A stretch of 64,000 nt of DNA from assembly GCF_000430645.1 (NCBI RefSeq), contig NZ_AUMK01000011.1, positions 62,001 to 126,000 of the forward strand. The letters run 5' to 3'. Position numbers and translations under genes: made by a program. The stretch is from Aquimarina latercula DSM 2041 (lineage in GTDB: Bacteria > Bacteroidota > Bacteroidia > Flavobacteriales > Flavobacteriaceae). This document shows, piece after piece, positions 7,416 through 15,524 of the stretch. The notes beneath the pieces are model-generated. The model did not search any database, had not been told where the DNA came from, and saw only the letters and a list, made by a program, of their open reading frames with translations. Numbering within the stretch: position 1 is the first letter of the stretch; each line of letters opens with the position of its first letter.

Positions 7416-7781
7416 TTATTGCTTTTTAAGTGCATCAGTAGCTTTATTAGCTCCGTCTTTTACTGCATCTTTTGCAGCATCAACTGCATCACCAGCAGCG
7501 TCTTTTGCAGCATCAACTGCATCACCAGCAGCATCTTTTGCAGCATCAACCGCACCGTCTACTGCTTCTCCAGCAGCAGCTTTTACTGAATCTACTACTT
7601 CTCCAGCAGCTTCTTTTGCTTCTTCAACTGCTTCTCCAGCAGCTTCTTTCGCTTCTTCAGCAGCTTCTTTTACTTCTTCAACAGCTTCATTAGCAGCATC
7701 TTCTGCTTTTGTTGTGTCTTTACAAGAAGTTACTGAAACAGCTAACGTTAGAGCAATTGCTCCTAAAAATAATCTTTTCAT
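7416..7781 (-). CDS. Ala/Lys/Glu-rich LEA-like lipoprotein
   Basis: 121 residues. A lipoprotein signal ends at the lipobox SVTSC (Cys20), followed by KDTTKAEDA. The rest is almost entirely A, E, K, D, V and G in 11-residue periods such as AAKDAAGDAVD, which predicts a long amphipathic helix like those of LEA or YtxH/apolipoprotein-type proteins. The exact 33-bp DNA repeats are listed separately. It should be membrane-bound; a role in desiccation, envelope stability or stress is only a guess. A second lipoprotein of similar design is at 56574-56861. Confidence 0.8.
   Translation of the reverse strand: MKRLFLGAIALTLAVSVTSCKDTTKAEDAANEAVEEVKEAAEEAKEAAGEAVEEAKEAAGEVVDSVKAAAGEAVDGAVDAAKDAAGDAVDAAKDAAGDAVDAAKDAVKDGANKATDALKKQ
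7468..7560 (-). repeat. 33-bp tandem repeat inside the lipoprotein gene
   Basis: Two nearly identical 33-bp units (7468-7500 and 7501-7533, one base different) and a diverging third (from 7534) encode AAKDAAGDAVD repeats. The repeat keeps the frame, so copy number could vary without breaking the protein. Confidence 0.85.
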
Positions 7782-7834
7782 AATTGATAGATATAGTTAA
7801 TTGGGTTATTGAACGCCAAATTTAACATTTTATT

Positions 7835-8608
7835 TTATATATTGTTTTTTTCGATCAAGTATTTCCAATACCTTTTTGGAAGATGTTGTATATGTAGTTT
7901 TGAATTTTTCCTGGATTTTATATTAACGTTGTCAAAATACGTTTTCCATAATTGTTGAAATTCCAACTCATCATTAGTATAATATTCTTTGTTAATTGTA
8001 GTAGTGTGTTTGGAAAAATAGTCTAAAGTAATTATCTCTACTTTCTGAAGGTTATAAAATATTCCATAAGCTCTTTTAATATCATAGATTAACCATTTTT
8101 GATCCGCATAGCGATCCGTAAAGTGGTGTATTAATAAAGGTAGTACATTAAAATCAGGTTCTACAGTGGCAGTGTAGATTTCATCTTTAGTTTTTTTAAA
8201 TCTTACAAAAGCTTCCATACGGTGTTTCTCTCTACTAACCATTTTTGCTACTTGGCTTATTTTAAGAATATCTTTGCTGCTATAATCAATAAATTTAGAA
8301 TTTGTGGCCTTAAAAGTATTCTTTATATAAGAAAATATGGTGTTTTCGACACCTTTAATTTCACTTAAGAATGCCCTGAAAAGAATTTTCTGTTGTGATA
8401 TGTCGGTTTTATCCTTGATCCCTTTCCAGACTCTTTTTGCTTTAGTTTTATCCGTATGAATTGTTTCGGAAATCGTAAATAGTTGATTATTTATTTCTTG
8501 TTGTTTTTGTATAATTGGCGAATCAATTTTTTGTTCATAGATCATAAAAACACATGATAGGAATCCATCAAAACTTCCATCGTATTGTAAAATAGTTTGT
8601 GGATTCAT
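7835..8608 (-). CDS. TIGR03915-like putative DNA repair protein (DUF4130)
   Basis: 257 residues. It begins with LQYDGSFDGFLSCVFMIYE, the usual start of the family. The central segment VSREKHRMEAFVRFKKTKDE and YADQKWLIYDIKRAYG match the DUF4130 domain of TIGR03915 proteins. The family pairs with a radical-SAM protein (TIGR03916) and is presumed to act on damaged or modified DNA. Many homologues carry an extra C-terminal uracil-DNA-glycosylase-like domain; this one does not. It follows the radical-SAM gene after 10 bp and is the last gene of the apparent repair operon. Biochemical function is not established. Confidence 0.85.
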   Translation of the reverse strand: MNPQTILQYDGSFDGFLSCVFMIYEQKIDSPIIQKQQEINNQLFTISETIHTDKTKAKRVWKGIKDKTDISQQKILFRAFLSEIKGVENTIFSYIKNTFKATNSKFIDYSSKDILKISQVAKMVSREKHRMEAFVRFKKTKDEIYTATVEPDFNVLPLLIHHFTDRYADQKWLIYDIKRAYGIFYNLQKVEIITLDYFSKHTTTINKEYYTNDELEFQQLWKTYFDNVNIKSRKNSKLHIQHLPKRYWKYLIEKNNI

Positions 8609-8618
8609 AGTATTACGT

Positions 8619-9881
8619 TTAAGGAAATAAGCTGAGTTGATTTGTAAAATATTTATTGTGCTTACTTTTGGAAGAATTCACAATAAGTTTTTTTAAGTCT
8701 AATGGAGCTATATCTTTATGAAAAAAATTTGTAGAATTACAGGTTATAAAATATTTGGACCTGTTTAGAGAGATACCAATTGCCTTAAGATGTGACCAAT
8801 CTAATTTTCTAAAGCTTCTAGCTTGTAGTATTTTGTATACGGATTGCATTCCGATTCCAGGTACTCTAGCAATTATATTTTTATCAGCTGTATTAATATC
8901 AATCGGAAAAACTTCCATGTTTCGTAAAGCCCAGCTCAATTTTGGATCTATATCTAATTCTAGGTTTTTATGTTGATCGTTTAATAATTCCTGGATTGAA
9001 AATCCATAAAAGCGAAGTAACCAATCAGTTTGGTATAATCTGTTTTCTCTTAAAATTGGCACCTCAGTCTGTATAGAAGGTAGTCGATTGTCCGTGGTTA
9101 TTGGTATATAACCTGAGTAATAGACTCTACGCATATTAAATTTTTGATAATAATAGTTTGCAGAATACATAATATCTCTATCGCTCTCTCCTGTCGCTCC
9201 AATAATCATCTGAGTACTTTGACCTGCAGGAGCATATTTAGGAGTGTTTTTTATCGATTTTCGTTCAGATTTATACCGAATGATTTCATTTTTCACCTTT
9301 CTCATAGGTTTTATAAAATCTTCATGTTTTTTGTCTGGGGCCAAAAGTTTTAGTCCTGATATTGTAGGAATTTCTATGTTAACGCTTAATCGGTCAGCGT
9401 AAAGTCCAGCTTCTCTCATAAGTTCATCACTTGCACCAGGAATTGATTTTAAATGAATGTAACCATTAAAATTCTCTTCTAGTCTTAGTTTCTTTGCCAC
9501 GGCTACTAAGCGTTCCATTGTATAATCAGAATTTTTGAAGATTCCAGAACTTAAAAATAAACCTTCTATATAGTTTCTTCTGTAAAAATTTATGGTCAGG
9601 TCGACTACTTCTTGGATTTTAAATGCGGCTCTTTTTATGTCATTGCTTTTTCTTGTAACACAGTATGCGCAATCAAATATACAGTGATTGGTAAGTAAAA
9701 TTTTTAATAAGGATACACAGCGTCCGTCTTCTGTATAACTATGGCATATACCCATTCCAGTATTATTGCCTAATCCTTTTTGCGTATTTGCTCTTTTTCC
9801 TCCACTACTTGCACAAGATACATCGTATTTAGCTGCATCGGCAAGAATCGATAGTTTTTCAGTGATTCTATCAAACGACAT
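8619..9881 (-). CDS. Putative DNA modification/repair radical SAM protein (TIGR03916-like)
   Basis: 420 residues. The radical-SAM CxxxCxxC motif is CIFDCAYC near residue 70, and there are extra Cys before it (CASSGG; GICHSYTEDGRC). The C-terminal region has a helix-hairpin-helix, INTADKNIIARVPGIG, that could bind DNA. It is co-transcribed with the DUF4130 partner (10-bp gap), and its start overlaps the end of the DUF559 gene by 11 bp, so translation is likely coupled. The ATG at 9881 agrees with the family start (MSFDRITEKLSILADAAKYD). The chemistry is predicted from family only; the substrate is unknown. Confidence 0.9.
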   Translation of the reverse strand: MSFDRITEKLSILADAAKYDVSCASSGGKRANTQKGLGNNTGMGICHSYTEDGRCVSLLKILLTNHCIFDCAYCVTRKSNDIKRAAFKIQEVVDLTINFYRRNYIEGLFLSSGIFKNSDYTMERLVAVAKKLRLEENFNGYIHLKSIPGASDELMREAGLYADRLSVNIEIPTISGLKLLAPDKKHEDFIKPMRKVKNEIIRYKSERKSIKNTPKYAPAGQSTQMIIGATGESDRDIMYSANYYYQKFNMRRVYYSGYIPITTDNRLPSIQTEVPILRENRLYQTDWLLRFYGFSIQELLNDQHKNLELDIDPKLSWALRNMEVFPIDINTADKNIIARVPGIGMQSVYKILQARSFRKLDWSHLKAIGISLNRSKYFITCNSTNFFHKDIAPLDLKKLIVNSSKSKHNKYFTNQLSLFP

Positions 9882-10251
9882 ACGAATTTTGATTGGATGT
9901 CTTGATTTCGTGCTTTAATGCTCTAAATATTTCTTCAATGTCAACAAGGATTTGATAATCTGTAAAACGCAATACGGTTATACCCAAAGAATGAATGTGT
10001 AATTTTTTAGGAGCATCCTGACTATATACTTCAGAAAATTCGTGGGCATATCCATCTATTTCTATAGCAATTTTTAATACAGGACAATAAAAGTCAAAAA
10101 TATAATTGCCAACCTTATGATTCCTAATGAAATAAAATCCTTTTTTGGTTAAACCCTCATAAAGTTCTTCTGTTGCTGGGATAGAATTATTTAATGAATA
10201 CTTAATGATTTTTTCTGATTCCGGTTGATGTAATACAATTTGTGATCTCAT
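9871..10251 (-). CDS. DUF559 (Vsr-like) endonuclease-fold protein
   Basis: About 126 residues from the ATG at 10251. The frame is open up to a TTG at 10281, but the predicted -7 box (10286-10279) overlaps that TTG, so the ATG is preferred. DUF559 motifs: GFYFIRNHKVGNYIFDFYCP, then IAIEIDGYAHEF, then LGITVLRFTDYQIL. The Asp and Glu of DFY and EIDG match the PD-(D/E)XK-like core of short-patch-repair nucleases. It is the first gene of the repair operon. The operator at 10287-10299 lies directly upstream. Confidence 0.82.
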   Translation of the reverse strand: MRSQIVLHQPESEKIIKYSLNNSIPATEELYEGLTKKGFYFIRNHKVGNYIFDFYCPVLKIAIEIDGYAHEFSEVYSQDAPKKLHIHSLGITVLRFTDYQILVDIEEIFRALKHEIKTSNQNSYVV

Positions 10252-10278
10252 AAGATTATAGTTGACTAGTAATTTTTC

Positions 10279-10357
10279 CAAATTTATGGAATTATTCCAA
10301 TAAAATAAAAATGAAATAGTGTTAAAATTGGAATTATTCCAAAAAACAGTATATTTG
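10279..10357. promoter_or_regulatory. Divergent promoters with twin palindromic operators
   Basis: TGGAATTATTCCA (10287-10299) and TTGGAATTATTCCAA (10328-10342) share a perfect 13-bp palindrome; centres are 42 bp apart, four helical turns. Toward the regulator gene, TTG (10328-10330) and TATATTTG (10350-10357) are 19 bp apart, the flavobacterial optimum, and the second operator spans the -33 box and spacer. Toward the repair genes, TAAATTTG (10286-10279, minus) is a -7 box with the first operator directly upstream in the spacer. A repressor bound here would shut both promoters. The divergent S24 regulator is the obvious candidate. Confidence 0.82.
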
Positions 10358-10418
10358 TTACATAATTATCCCTAACCGGAGTAACCGAAATGTATGCTAA
10401 TAAATAAATAATAGTTGT

Positions 10419-11186
10419 ATGGATAATTTAACTAACCAAACCATTCAACGCTTTAAATCAATCCGTGAGGAAAATCATTTTACACAATCTGATTTTGCTA
10501 AAATTTTGAATATTAAAAATTCTACTGCGGATATAGAAAGAGGAAAAACAAAGATTTCAGGAAAAGTAGTTTCTAAATTACTTCAGGAGTTTGGAGTGAA
10601 TCCTTTATGGTTGTTTGGCGAGAGTGATCAAAAGAGAATTCAGTTACATAATGGTGATGTTACACCTAAGGTTGTTACCGTGGATTCGGAGAATAATGAA
10701 AATATTGTTCTTGTAAATGTAAAGGCGGCAGCTGGTTATCCGCATAACGTTCAGGATGTGGATTGGTATCAACAATTACCTGCGTTTGATATACCATTGC
10801 CAGAATATAGGAATGCTACGTATAGAGGGTTTCAGGTAGAAGGAGATAGTATGTTGCCTGTTTTGGAGCCTAAAGAATGGGTTATTGGAAAAGCTATAAA
10901 TAGTCTTTCAGAATTGAGTAGTAATGCTTTGTATGTTGTAGTTTTACAGGATAGTGTAGTGGTAAAGAAAGTTAGAAAGAATGAAGATTCTTCGGTATTG
11001 ACGTTAATTTCTCTAAACACTGATTACTTACCATTTACAATCCAAACACATCAAATAGTAGAGGTTTGGGAAGTGAACAGTAAACTGAGTTTTAATATTG
11101 ATGCAAATTCTGATACTGCAAGTATTAAACAATTACAGGATGCAATGATGGTTTTGACATCGGAAGTTAGAAGTTTGAAAAACTAA
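10419..11186 (+). CDS. XRE-HTH / S24 LexA-like self-cleaving transcriptional regulator
   Basis: 255 residues. A helix-turn-helix domain covers about 8-62 (FTQSDFAKILNIKNSTADIERGK). The S24 peptidase domain follows, with the catalytic Ser at GDSMLP (Ser144) and Lys at VVVKKV (Lys183). An Ala-Gly bond in KAAAGYP (105-106) sits where LexA and phage repressors cut themselves. It is divergent from the repair operon, with twin palindromes in the shared promoter. By analogy DNA damage would trigger RecA-assisted cleavage and de-repression. This is inferred, not shown. The gene ends with a 4-bp overlap of the convergent App1-like gene. Confidence 0.9.
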   Translation: MDNLTNQTIQRFKSIREENHFTQSDFAKILNIKNSTADIERGKTKISGKVVSKLLQEFGVNPLWLFGESDQKRIQLHNGDVTPKVVTVDSENNENIVLVNVKAAAGYPHNVQDVDWYQQLPAFDIPLPEYRNATYRGFQVEGDSMLPVLEPKEWVIGKAINSLSELSSNALYVVVLQDSVVVKKVRKNEDSSVLTLISLNTDYLPFTIQTHQIVEVWEVNSKLSFNIDANSDTASIKQLQDAMMVLTSEVRSLKN

Positions 11187-12181
11187 TCTATAAACCCATG
11201 TTTTCTTGCGTGTTCTTCCGCTTCTTGTGATGAGTGAACAAGTAGGATAGGAGTTATGGTAAAAGAATTAATAATATCCATGATTCTTTTTTCTTTTCTC
11301 TTGTGATTAACACTTCTCAGATAAATTGCTAATATTCGGTCGGGAAATTGTCCTGCTATTTCTGTATAAATATGTGCATCTTTTTCGCCACTGTCTCCAA
11401 TAAGTATGAACTTTAAATTAGGATATATTTTTAGGATATTTAAAATTTCTGACTGTTTATGTGGAGCCGTTGGTTTTGGTGTTTTGTCAAAGGGTGTTCT
11501 AAAATCTCTTAATAAAATAGGTCCTTCTGGGAAGTAATGTTTTTTTAAAAAAGCGGTTAAATAATCATATAAGTTCCAAGGGCTATTACTAACATAAAAA
11601 ATTGGATTAGTTGATTTTTTGGCTTTACCTAGTTTAAGTTTCTGATAAAATTGGACAGTTCCTTCAAGCGGCAGTCTCCTATCAAAATTTTTAAAAAAAG
11701 TGTTTGCAATTACTCGCCACTTTAAGATAGATGCTACACCAGTATGCAGAATTGTATCATCAATATCACTGATTATACCATAAGAAGCTTTTTTAGAAGG
11801 AACTAACATTTTTCCCTTAAAGATATTTGATTGAATTACATTCTTGTTACCTGTAGTTTGATAGGAAACTATATAATTAATATATCCTTCTTTATTTAGT
11901 AATTCATTAGAGTTTGATATAATTTCGTCAAAATTATAGTATCCTTCGGCATCCGTGGTTGTAGTGTATTTTTGTCCATTAGATAATTTTAGATCGATAT
12001 GCGCTTTTCTAATTTCATCACTTTCGAACTGTCGATAAATGTTTCGTAATGTTTTGAAAGTTCCTGTATTTCCATCGAAATTGACATTCTCATTTTCTAG
12101 TGCTCTTCCAGTTGCCCTTAATCTGTTTGTAGTTCCATATCCTAAGTAAGAATTAATTCGTAATGGTTTTTTTTTGAACAT
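11183..12181 (-). CDS. App1-like (DUF2183) phosphatase domain protein
   Basis: 332 residues, no signal peptide. The HAD-type motif DIDDTILHTGV near residue 137 and FYVSNSPWNLYDYL, then LLRDF, then KFILIGDSGEKDAHIY match the catalytic domain of App1 (phosphatidate phosphatase, DUF2183). The first 110 residues are a small beta-rich domain. Bacterial homologues are cytoplasmic and mostly uncharacterised; lipid phosphatase activity is inferred from the yeast enzyme. Confidence 0.85.
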   Translation of the reverse strand: MFKKKPLRINSYLGYGTTNRLRATGRALENENVNFDGNTGTFKTLRNIYRQFESDEIRKAHIDLKLSNGQKYTTTTDAEGYYNFDEIISNSNELLNKEGYINYIVSYQTTGNKNVIQSNIFKGKMLVPSKKASYGIISDIDDTILHTGVASILKWRVIANTFFKNFDRRLPLEGTVQFYQKLKLGKAKKSTNPIFYVSNSPWNLYDYLTAFLKKHYFPEGPILLRDFRTPFDKTPKPTAPHKQSEILNILKIYPNLKFILIGDSGEKDAHIYTEIAGQFPDRILAIYLRSVNHKRKEKRIMDIINSFTITPILLVHSSQEAEEHARKHGFID

Positions 12182-12212
12182 TATAATTGTAATTATGCTG
12201 CAATATAAAGAT

Positions 12213-12242
12213 AAAAAACCCCGCTAAATAGCGAGGTTTTTT
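12213..12242. terminator. Terminator between hppA and the App1-like gene
   Basis: AAAACCCCGCTA / TAGCGAGGTTTT hairpin with one mismatch and a T-rich tail on both strands. It lies 19 bp past the hppA stop and so ends hppA transcripts. Confidence 0.8.
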
Positions 12243-12260
12243 ATTAAATAGCTTTAAATA

Positions 12261-14669
12261 TTATTTTATTGAAGCTTTAATTTCTTCAATTTTTATTTTT
12301 ACATCTTTCTCAGTCCCTTTAAGTTTTTTTACTTCGGTAGAAGTTTTTCCATTGACAGTTTTAGTTATGGTAACTCTAGCATTTGCCATATCACCATCCA
12401 TATTCATTTCAACTTGAATTAGTTTCCCTATTTTATCAGAAGAAGATGTTGTTTCTATAACTTCTATTTCATTGGTTGCAACGGCAGTTTCAGAAGTGTG
12501 TCCGCCAAGAATAGGTGCAATTACAAGACCGATTAGACATGTTAATTTAATTAAGATGTTCATGGATGGTCCAGAAGTATCTTTAAAAGGGTCTCCAACT
12601 GTATCTCCCGTTACGGCTGCTTTGTGAGCATCGGAACCTTTGTAAGTCATTTCTCCATTTATTTCTACACCTGCTTCAAATGATTTTTTAGCATTGTCCC
12701 AAGCTCCACCGGCGTTATTTTGGAATATAGCCCATAAAACACCAGAAACTGTAACTCCGGCCATATATCCACCTAACATTTCTGCTATAGCCTGATTATT
12801 CATTCCAAAAACCATGGGAATAAAAGCTATTGCTAATGGAAACCCTATAGTCAGCAATCCAGGTAACATCATTTCTCTTAAAGAGGCTTTAGTAGAAATT
12901 GCGACACATTTGTCATATTCAGGTTTTCCAGTTCCTTCCATAATTCCGGCAATCTCTTTAAATTGTCGACGCACTTCATATACCATTTCCATTGCTGCTT
13001 TTCCTACAGCATTCATCGCTAAAGCAGAGAATACTACAGGTACCATTCCACCAACAAATAACATGGCTAATACAGGTGCTTTAAAGATGTTGATTCCGTC
13101 AATTTCTGTAAATGTTACATATGCAGCGAATAGAGCTAAGGAAGTCAACGCTGCAGATGCAATAGCAAATCCTTTTCCAGTTGCGGCTGTCGTGTTTCCT
13201 ACTGAGTCTAAAATATCAGTTCGCTCTCTTACGATTGGTTCTTGTTCACTCATTTCTGCAATTCCTCCTGCATTATCAGCAATAGGTCCAAAAGCGTCAA
13301 TTGCTAATTGCATTGCCGTTGTAGCCATCATAGCAGATGCAGCCATAGCTACACCATAAAATCCAGCAAAAGCATAAGATGCCCAAATAGCTCCTGCAAA
13401 TAATAAGACAGAAGAAAAAGTCGAAATCATACCAGTAGCTAGACCAGCGATAATGTTAGTTCCTGCTCCAGTACTTGATTTTTGTACAATTTCTAATATA
13501 GGCTTTTTGCCTAAACCTGTATAATATTCAGTAACGGCAGAAATTACTCCTCCTACAAAAAGACCAACCAATGTAGCGTAAAATACCCGCATTGCAGAAA
13601 TATCTATTAAACCTTCTCCGAAAAATTCCATTTTCATGGTTTCAGGAAGCATATATGTACATAGACCAAAACAAGATGCAGCTACTAATGCGATTGATGT
13701 CCAGTTTCCGATATTAAGAGCTCCCATAACTTGGGCTTCTTTAGCATCGTTACTTTTTATTTTTACAAGCATCGTTCCGATAATAGAAATAATAATTCCA
13801 GCTCCTGCTATTGCAACAGGTAATAAAACAGGTCCAATACCATCAAACCCTTCACTGACAATATTTCCTCCCATATCTTTAATGATATAATTACCTAATA
13901 CCATTGCCGCTAATACTGTGGCTACATAGGAACCAAATAAATCTGCACCCATACCTGCAACATCTCCAACATTATCTCCAACATTGTCCGCAATTGTAGC
14001 GGGATTACGAGGATCATCTTCCGGGATCCCTGCTTCTACTTTTCCAACTAAATCTGCTCCTACATCAGCAGCTTTTGTGTAAATTCCTCCACCAACACGA
14101 GCAAACAAAGCAATAGATTCAGCTCCTAAGGAGAATCCTGCTAAAGTTTCCAGAACAACAGTCATATCAGATGTGTTGGTCCATTGTCCTCCCATAAAAT
14201 AATGAAAAAAGACAATGAAAAAAGCAGTTAATCCTAAAACTGCTAAACCTGCAACACCAAGACCCATTACTGTACCTCCACCAAAGGAAATTTTTAGCGC
14301 ATTTGGTAAGCTATTACGAGCTGCTTGTGTAGTTCTTACATTGGTTTTGGTAGCAATTTTCATCCCTATATTACCTGCAAATGCAGAGAAAACCGCTCCA
14401 AATATAAAAGCAATAACAATTAACCAATGAGTAGTTGGTACTACAAAAGATACAATAGTAAGTAATACACTTACTATTACTACAAATATTGCAAGTAATT
14501 TATACTCTGCATTTAGGAAAGCTAAGGCTCCTTCGTATATATGATCTGAAATTTCTTTCATTTTTCCATCACCGGCATCTTGTTTCATTACCCAAGATTT
14601 TTTAACCAGCATATAAATAAGCCCTAGTAATGCCAAAACAATTGGCATATAAATCATATTTGATTCCAT
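12261..14669 (-). CDS. hppA: Membrane-bound ion-translocating pyrophosphatase
   Basis: 802 residues with about 16 membrane segments. It splits pyrophosphate to pump H+ or Na+ across the inner membrane. Catalytic motifs are intact: [21 protein letters not shown] near residue 205, DNVGDNVGD and the C-terminal [15 protein letters not shown]. The [10 protein letters not shown] segment with Ala is typical of the K+-stimulated class. I cannot settle Na+ versus H+ specificity. After the last membrane segment there is a charged soluble tail of about 65 residues, rich in Lys, Thr and Glu, beyond the usual end of the family. The soluble pyrophosphatase gene lies directly upstream on the same strand but is separated by a terminator. 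Confidence 0.97.
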   Translation of the reverse strand: MESNMIYMPIVLALLGLIYMLVKKSWVMKQDAGDGKMKEISDHIYEGALAFLNAEYKLLAIFVVIVSVLLTIVSFVVPTTHWLIVIAFIFGAVFSAFAGNIGMKIATKTNVRTTQAARNSLPNALKISFGGGTVMGLGVAGLAVLGLTAFFIVFFHYFMGGQWTNTSDMTVVLETLAGFSLGAESIALFARVGGGIYTKAADVGADLVGKVEAGIPEDDPRNPATIADNVGDNVGDVAGMGADLFGSYVATVLAAMVLGNYIIKDMGGNIVSEGFDGIGPVLLPVAIAGAGIIISIIGTMLVKIKSNDAKEAQVMGALNIGNWTSIALVAASCFGLCTYMLPETMKMEFFGEGLIDISAMRVFYATLVGLFVGGVISAVTEYYTGLGKKPILEIVQKSSTGAGTNIIAGLATGMISTFSSVLLFAGAIWASYAFAGFYGVAMAASAMMATTAMQLAIDAFGPIADNAGGIAEMSEQEPIVRERTDILDSVGNTTAATGKGFAIASAALTSLALFAAYVTFTEIDGINIFKAPVLAMLFVGGMVPVVFSALAMNAVGKAAMEMVYEVRRQFKEIAGIMEGTGKPEYDKCVAISTKASLREMMLPGLLTIGFPLAIAFIPMVFGMNNQAIAEMLGGYMAGVTVSGVLWAIFQNNAGGAWDNAKKSFEAGVEINGEMTYKGSDAHKAAVTGDTVGDPFKDTSGPSMNILIKLTCLIGLVIAPILGGHTSETAVATNEIEVIETTSSSDKIGKLIQVEMNMDGDMANARVTITKTVNGKTSTEVKKLKGTEKDVKIKIEEIKASIK

Positions 14670-14724
14670 TAAATGTATTTTTAGTTAATTAGTCACTAAA
14701 TGTAGTAAAATAAAGCTAAAAAGA

Positions 14725-14760
14725 AAAAGCGCAATATTCTTTACAAAATATTGCGCTTTT
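14725..14760. terminator. Terminator after ppa
   Basis: AAAAGCGCAATATT (14725-14738), 8-nt loop, AATATTGCGCTTTT (14747-14760): a perfect 14-bp stem, 20 bp past the ppa stop codon. Confidence 0.9.
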
Positions 14761-14780
14761 ATTTATTTTTTGTATGGACT

Positions 14781-15311
14781 TTAGTGAATACTGAATAAAC
14801 CTTTTGGTTTATTTGGCATATCCTCAAAACGTTTTACACAGGCTTTGATAATTTCTCTGGCTTCATCTATATTTCCCCAGCCACCAACATCTACTTTTTT
14901 CTCTTCTAAATCTTTGTATACTTGGAAGAAATGTTCTATTTCTTTTATAAGGTGTGGATTCATTTCTTTTAGATCGGCTAAACGACTAGCGATAGGATCT
15001 GCTACAGGTACACAAATGATTTTTTCATCTGGACCTTTTTCATCCGTCATATGAAAAACACCTATTGGTTTAACTTCTATTACACATCCAGGAAATGTAG
15101 GTTCTGTTACCAATACTAGAACATCAAGTGGGTCACCATCTAATGCCAAAGTTTCTGGGATAAATCCATAATCTGCTGGATACATCATAGAAGAAAAGAT
15201 CATGCGATCATAGCGGATCTTTTTTATATCAAAATCGTATTCGTATTTATTTCGGCTTCCTTTTGGAATTTCGATTAGTACATCGAAACTATCGCGATTT
15301 GCTGCGCTCAT
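14781..15311 (-). CDS. ppa: Soluble inorganic pyrophosphatase (family I)
   Basis: 176 residues from the ATG at 15311 (MSAANRDSFDVLIEIPKGS). The open frame extends upstream to a TTG at 15380, but those extra residues do not match the family. Active-site residues are present: KGSRNKYEYD, the DYGFIPETLALDGDPLDVLV metal site, and KKVDVGGWG. It hydrolyses PPi in the cytoplasm and pulls biosynthetic reactions forward. It sits next to the membrane PPase, an arrangement giving both energy-conserving and non-conserving PPi disposal. Confidence 0.96.
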   Translation of the reverse strand: MSAANRDSFDVLIEIPKGSRNKYEYDFDIKKIRYDRMIFSSMMYPADYGFIPETLALDGDPLDVLVLVTEPTFPGCVIEVKPIGVFHMTDEKGPDEKIICVPVADPIASRLADLKEMNPHLIKEIEHFFQVYKDLEEKKVDVGGWGNIDEAREIIKACVKRFEDMPNKPKGLFSIH

Positions 15312-15488
15312 ATTATTATTCTCATTTTTATGGGCGGCAAATATAAGTATTACAAGGGTTTGGTTAAAATTTATAACCAAAAATAACAGATTTTTGTGCT
15401 AATATTTAATGTTACGGTAACCTTAAACCTTTTCGTAAAAATAATAGTACAGTTTATAAAATAAATAAGCAAAAATATAAAGCTTGAT

Positions 15489-15524
15489 AAAAGAGATTAA
15501 ATCATATAGAATTTATCTCTTTTA
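15489..15524 (-). terminator. Terminator of the DUF5686 gene
   Basis: AAAAGAGATTAAAT (15489-15502) pairs with ATTTATCTCTTTT (15511-15523) with one bulged base. It overlaps the stop codon of the minus-strand gene. Confidence 0.7.

Noticed and set aside
7405..7800. Long plus-strand frames opposite the Ala-rich lipoprotein
   Set aside because: They mirror the 33-bp repeats and are poly-Ser/Ala or poly-Gln/Leu; the minus frame has a signal peptide and lipobox.
12814..13359. 181-residue open frame on the plus strand
   Set aside because: Antisense to the highly conserved hppA; repetitive Ala/Ile/Pro composition is a shadow of membrane helices.
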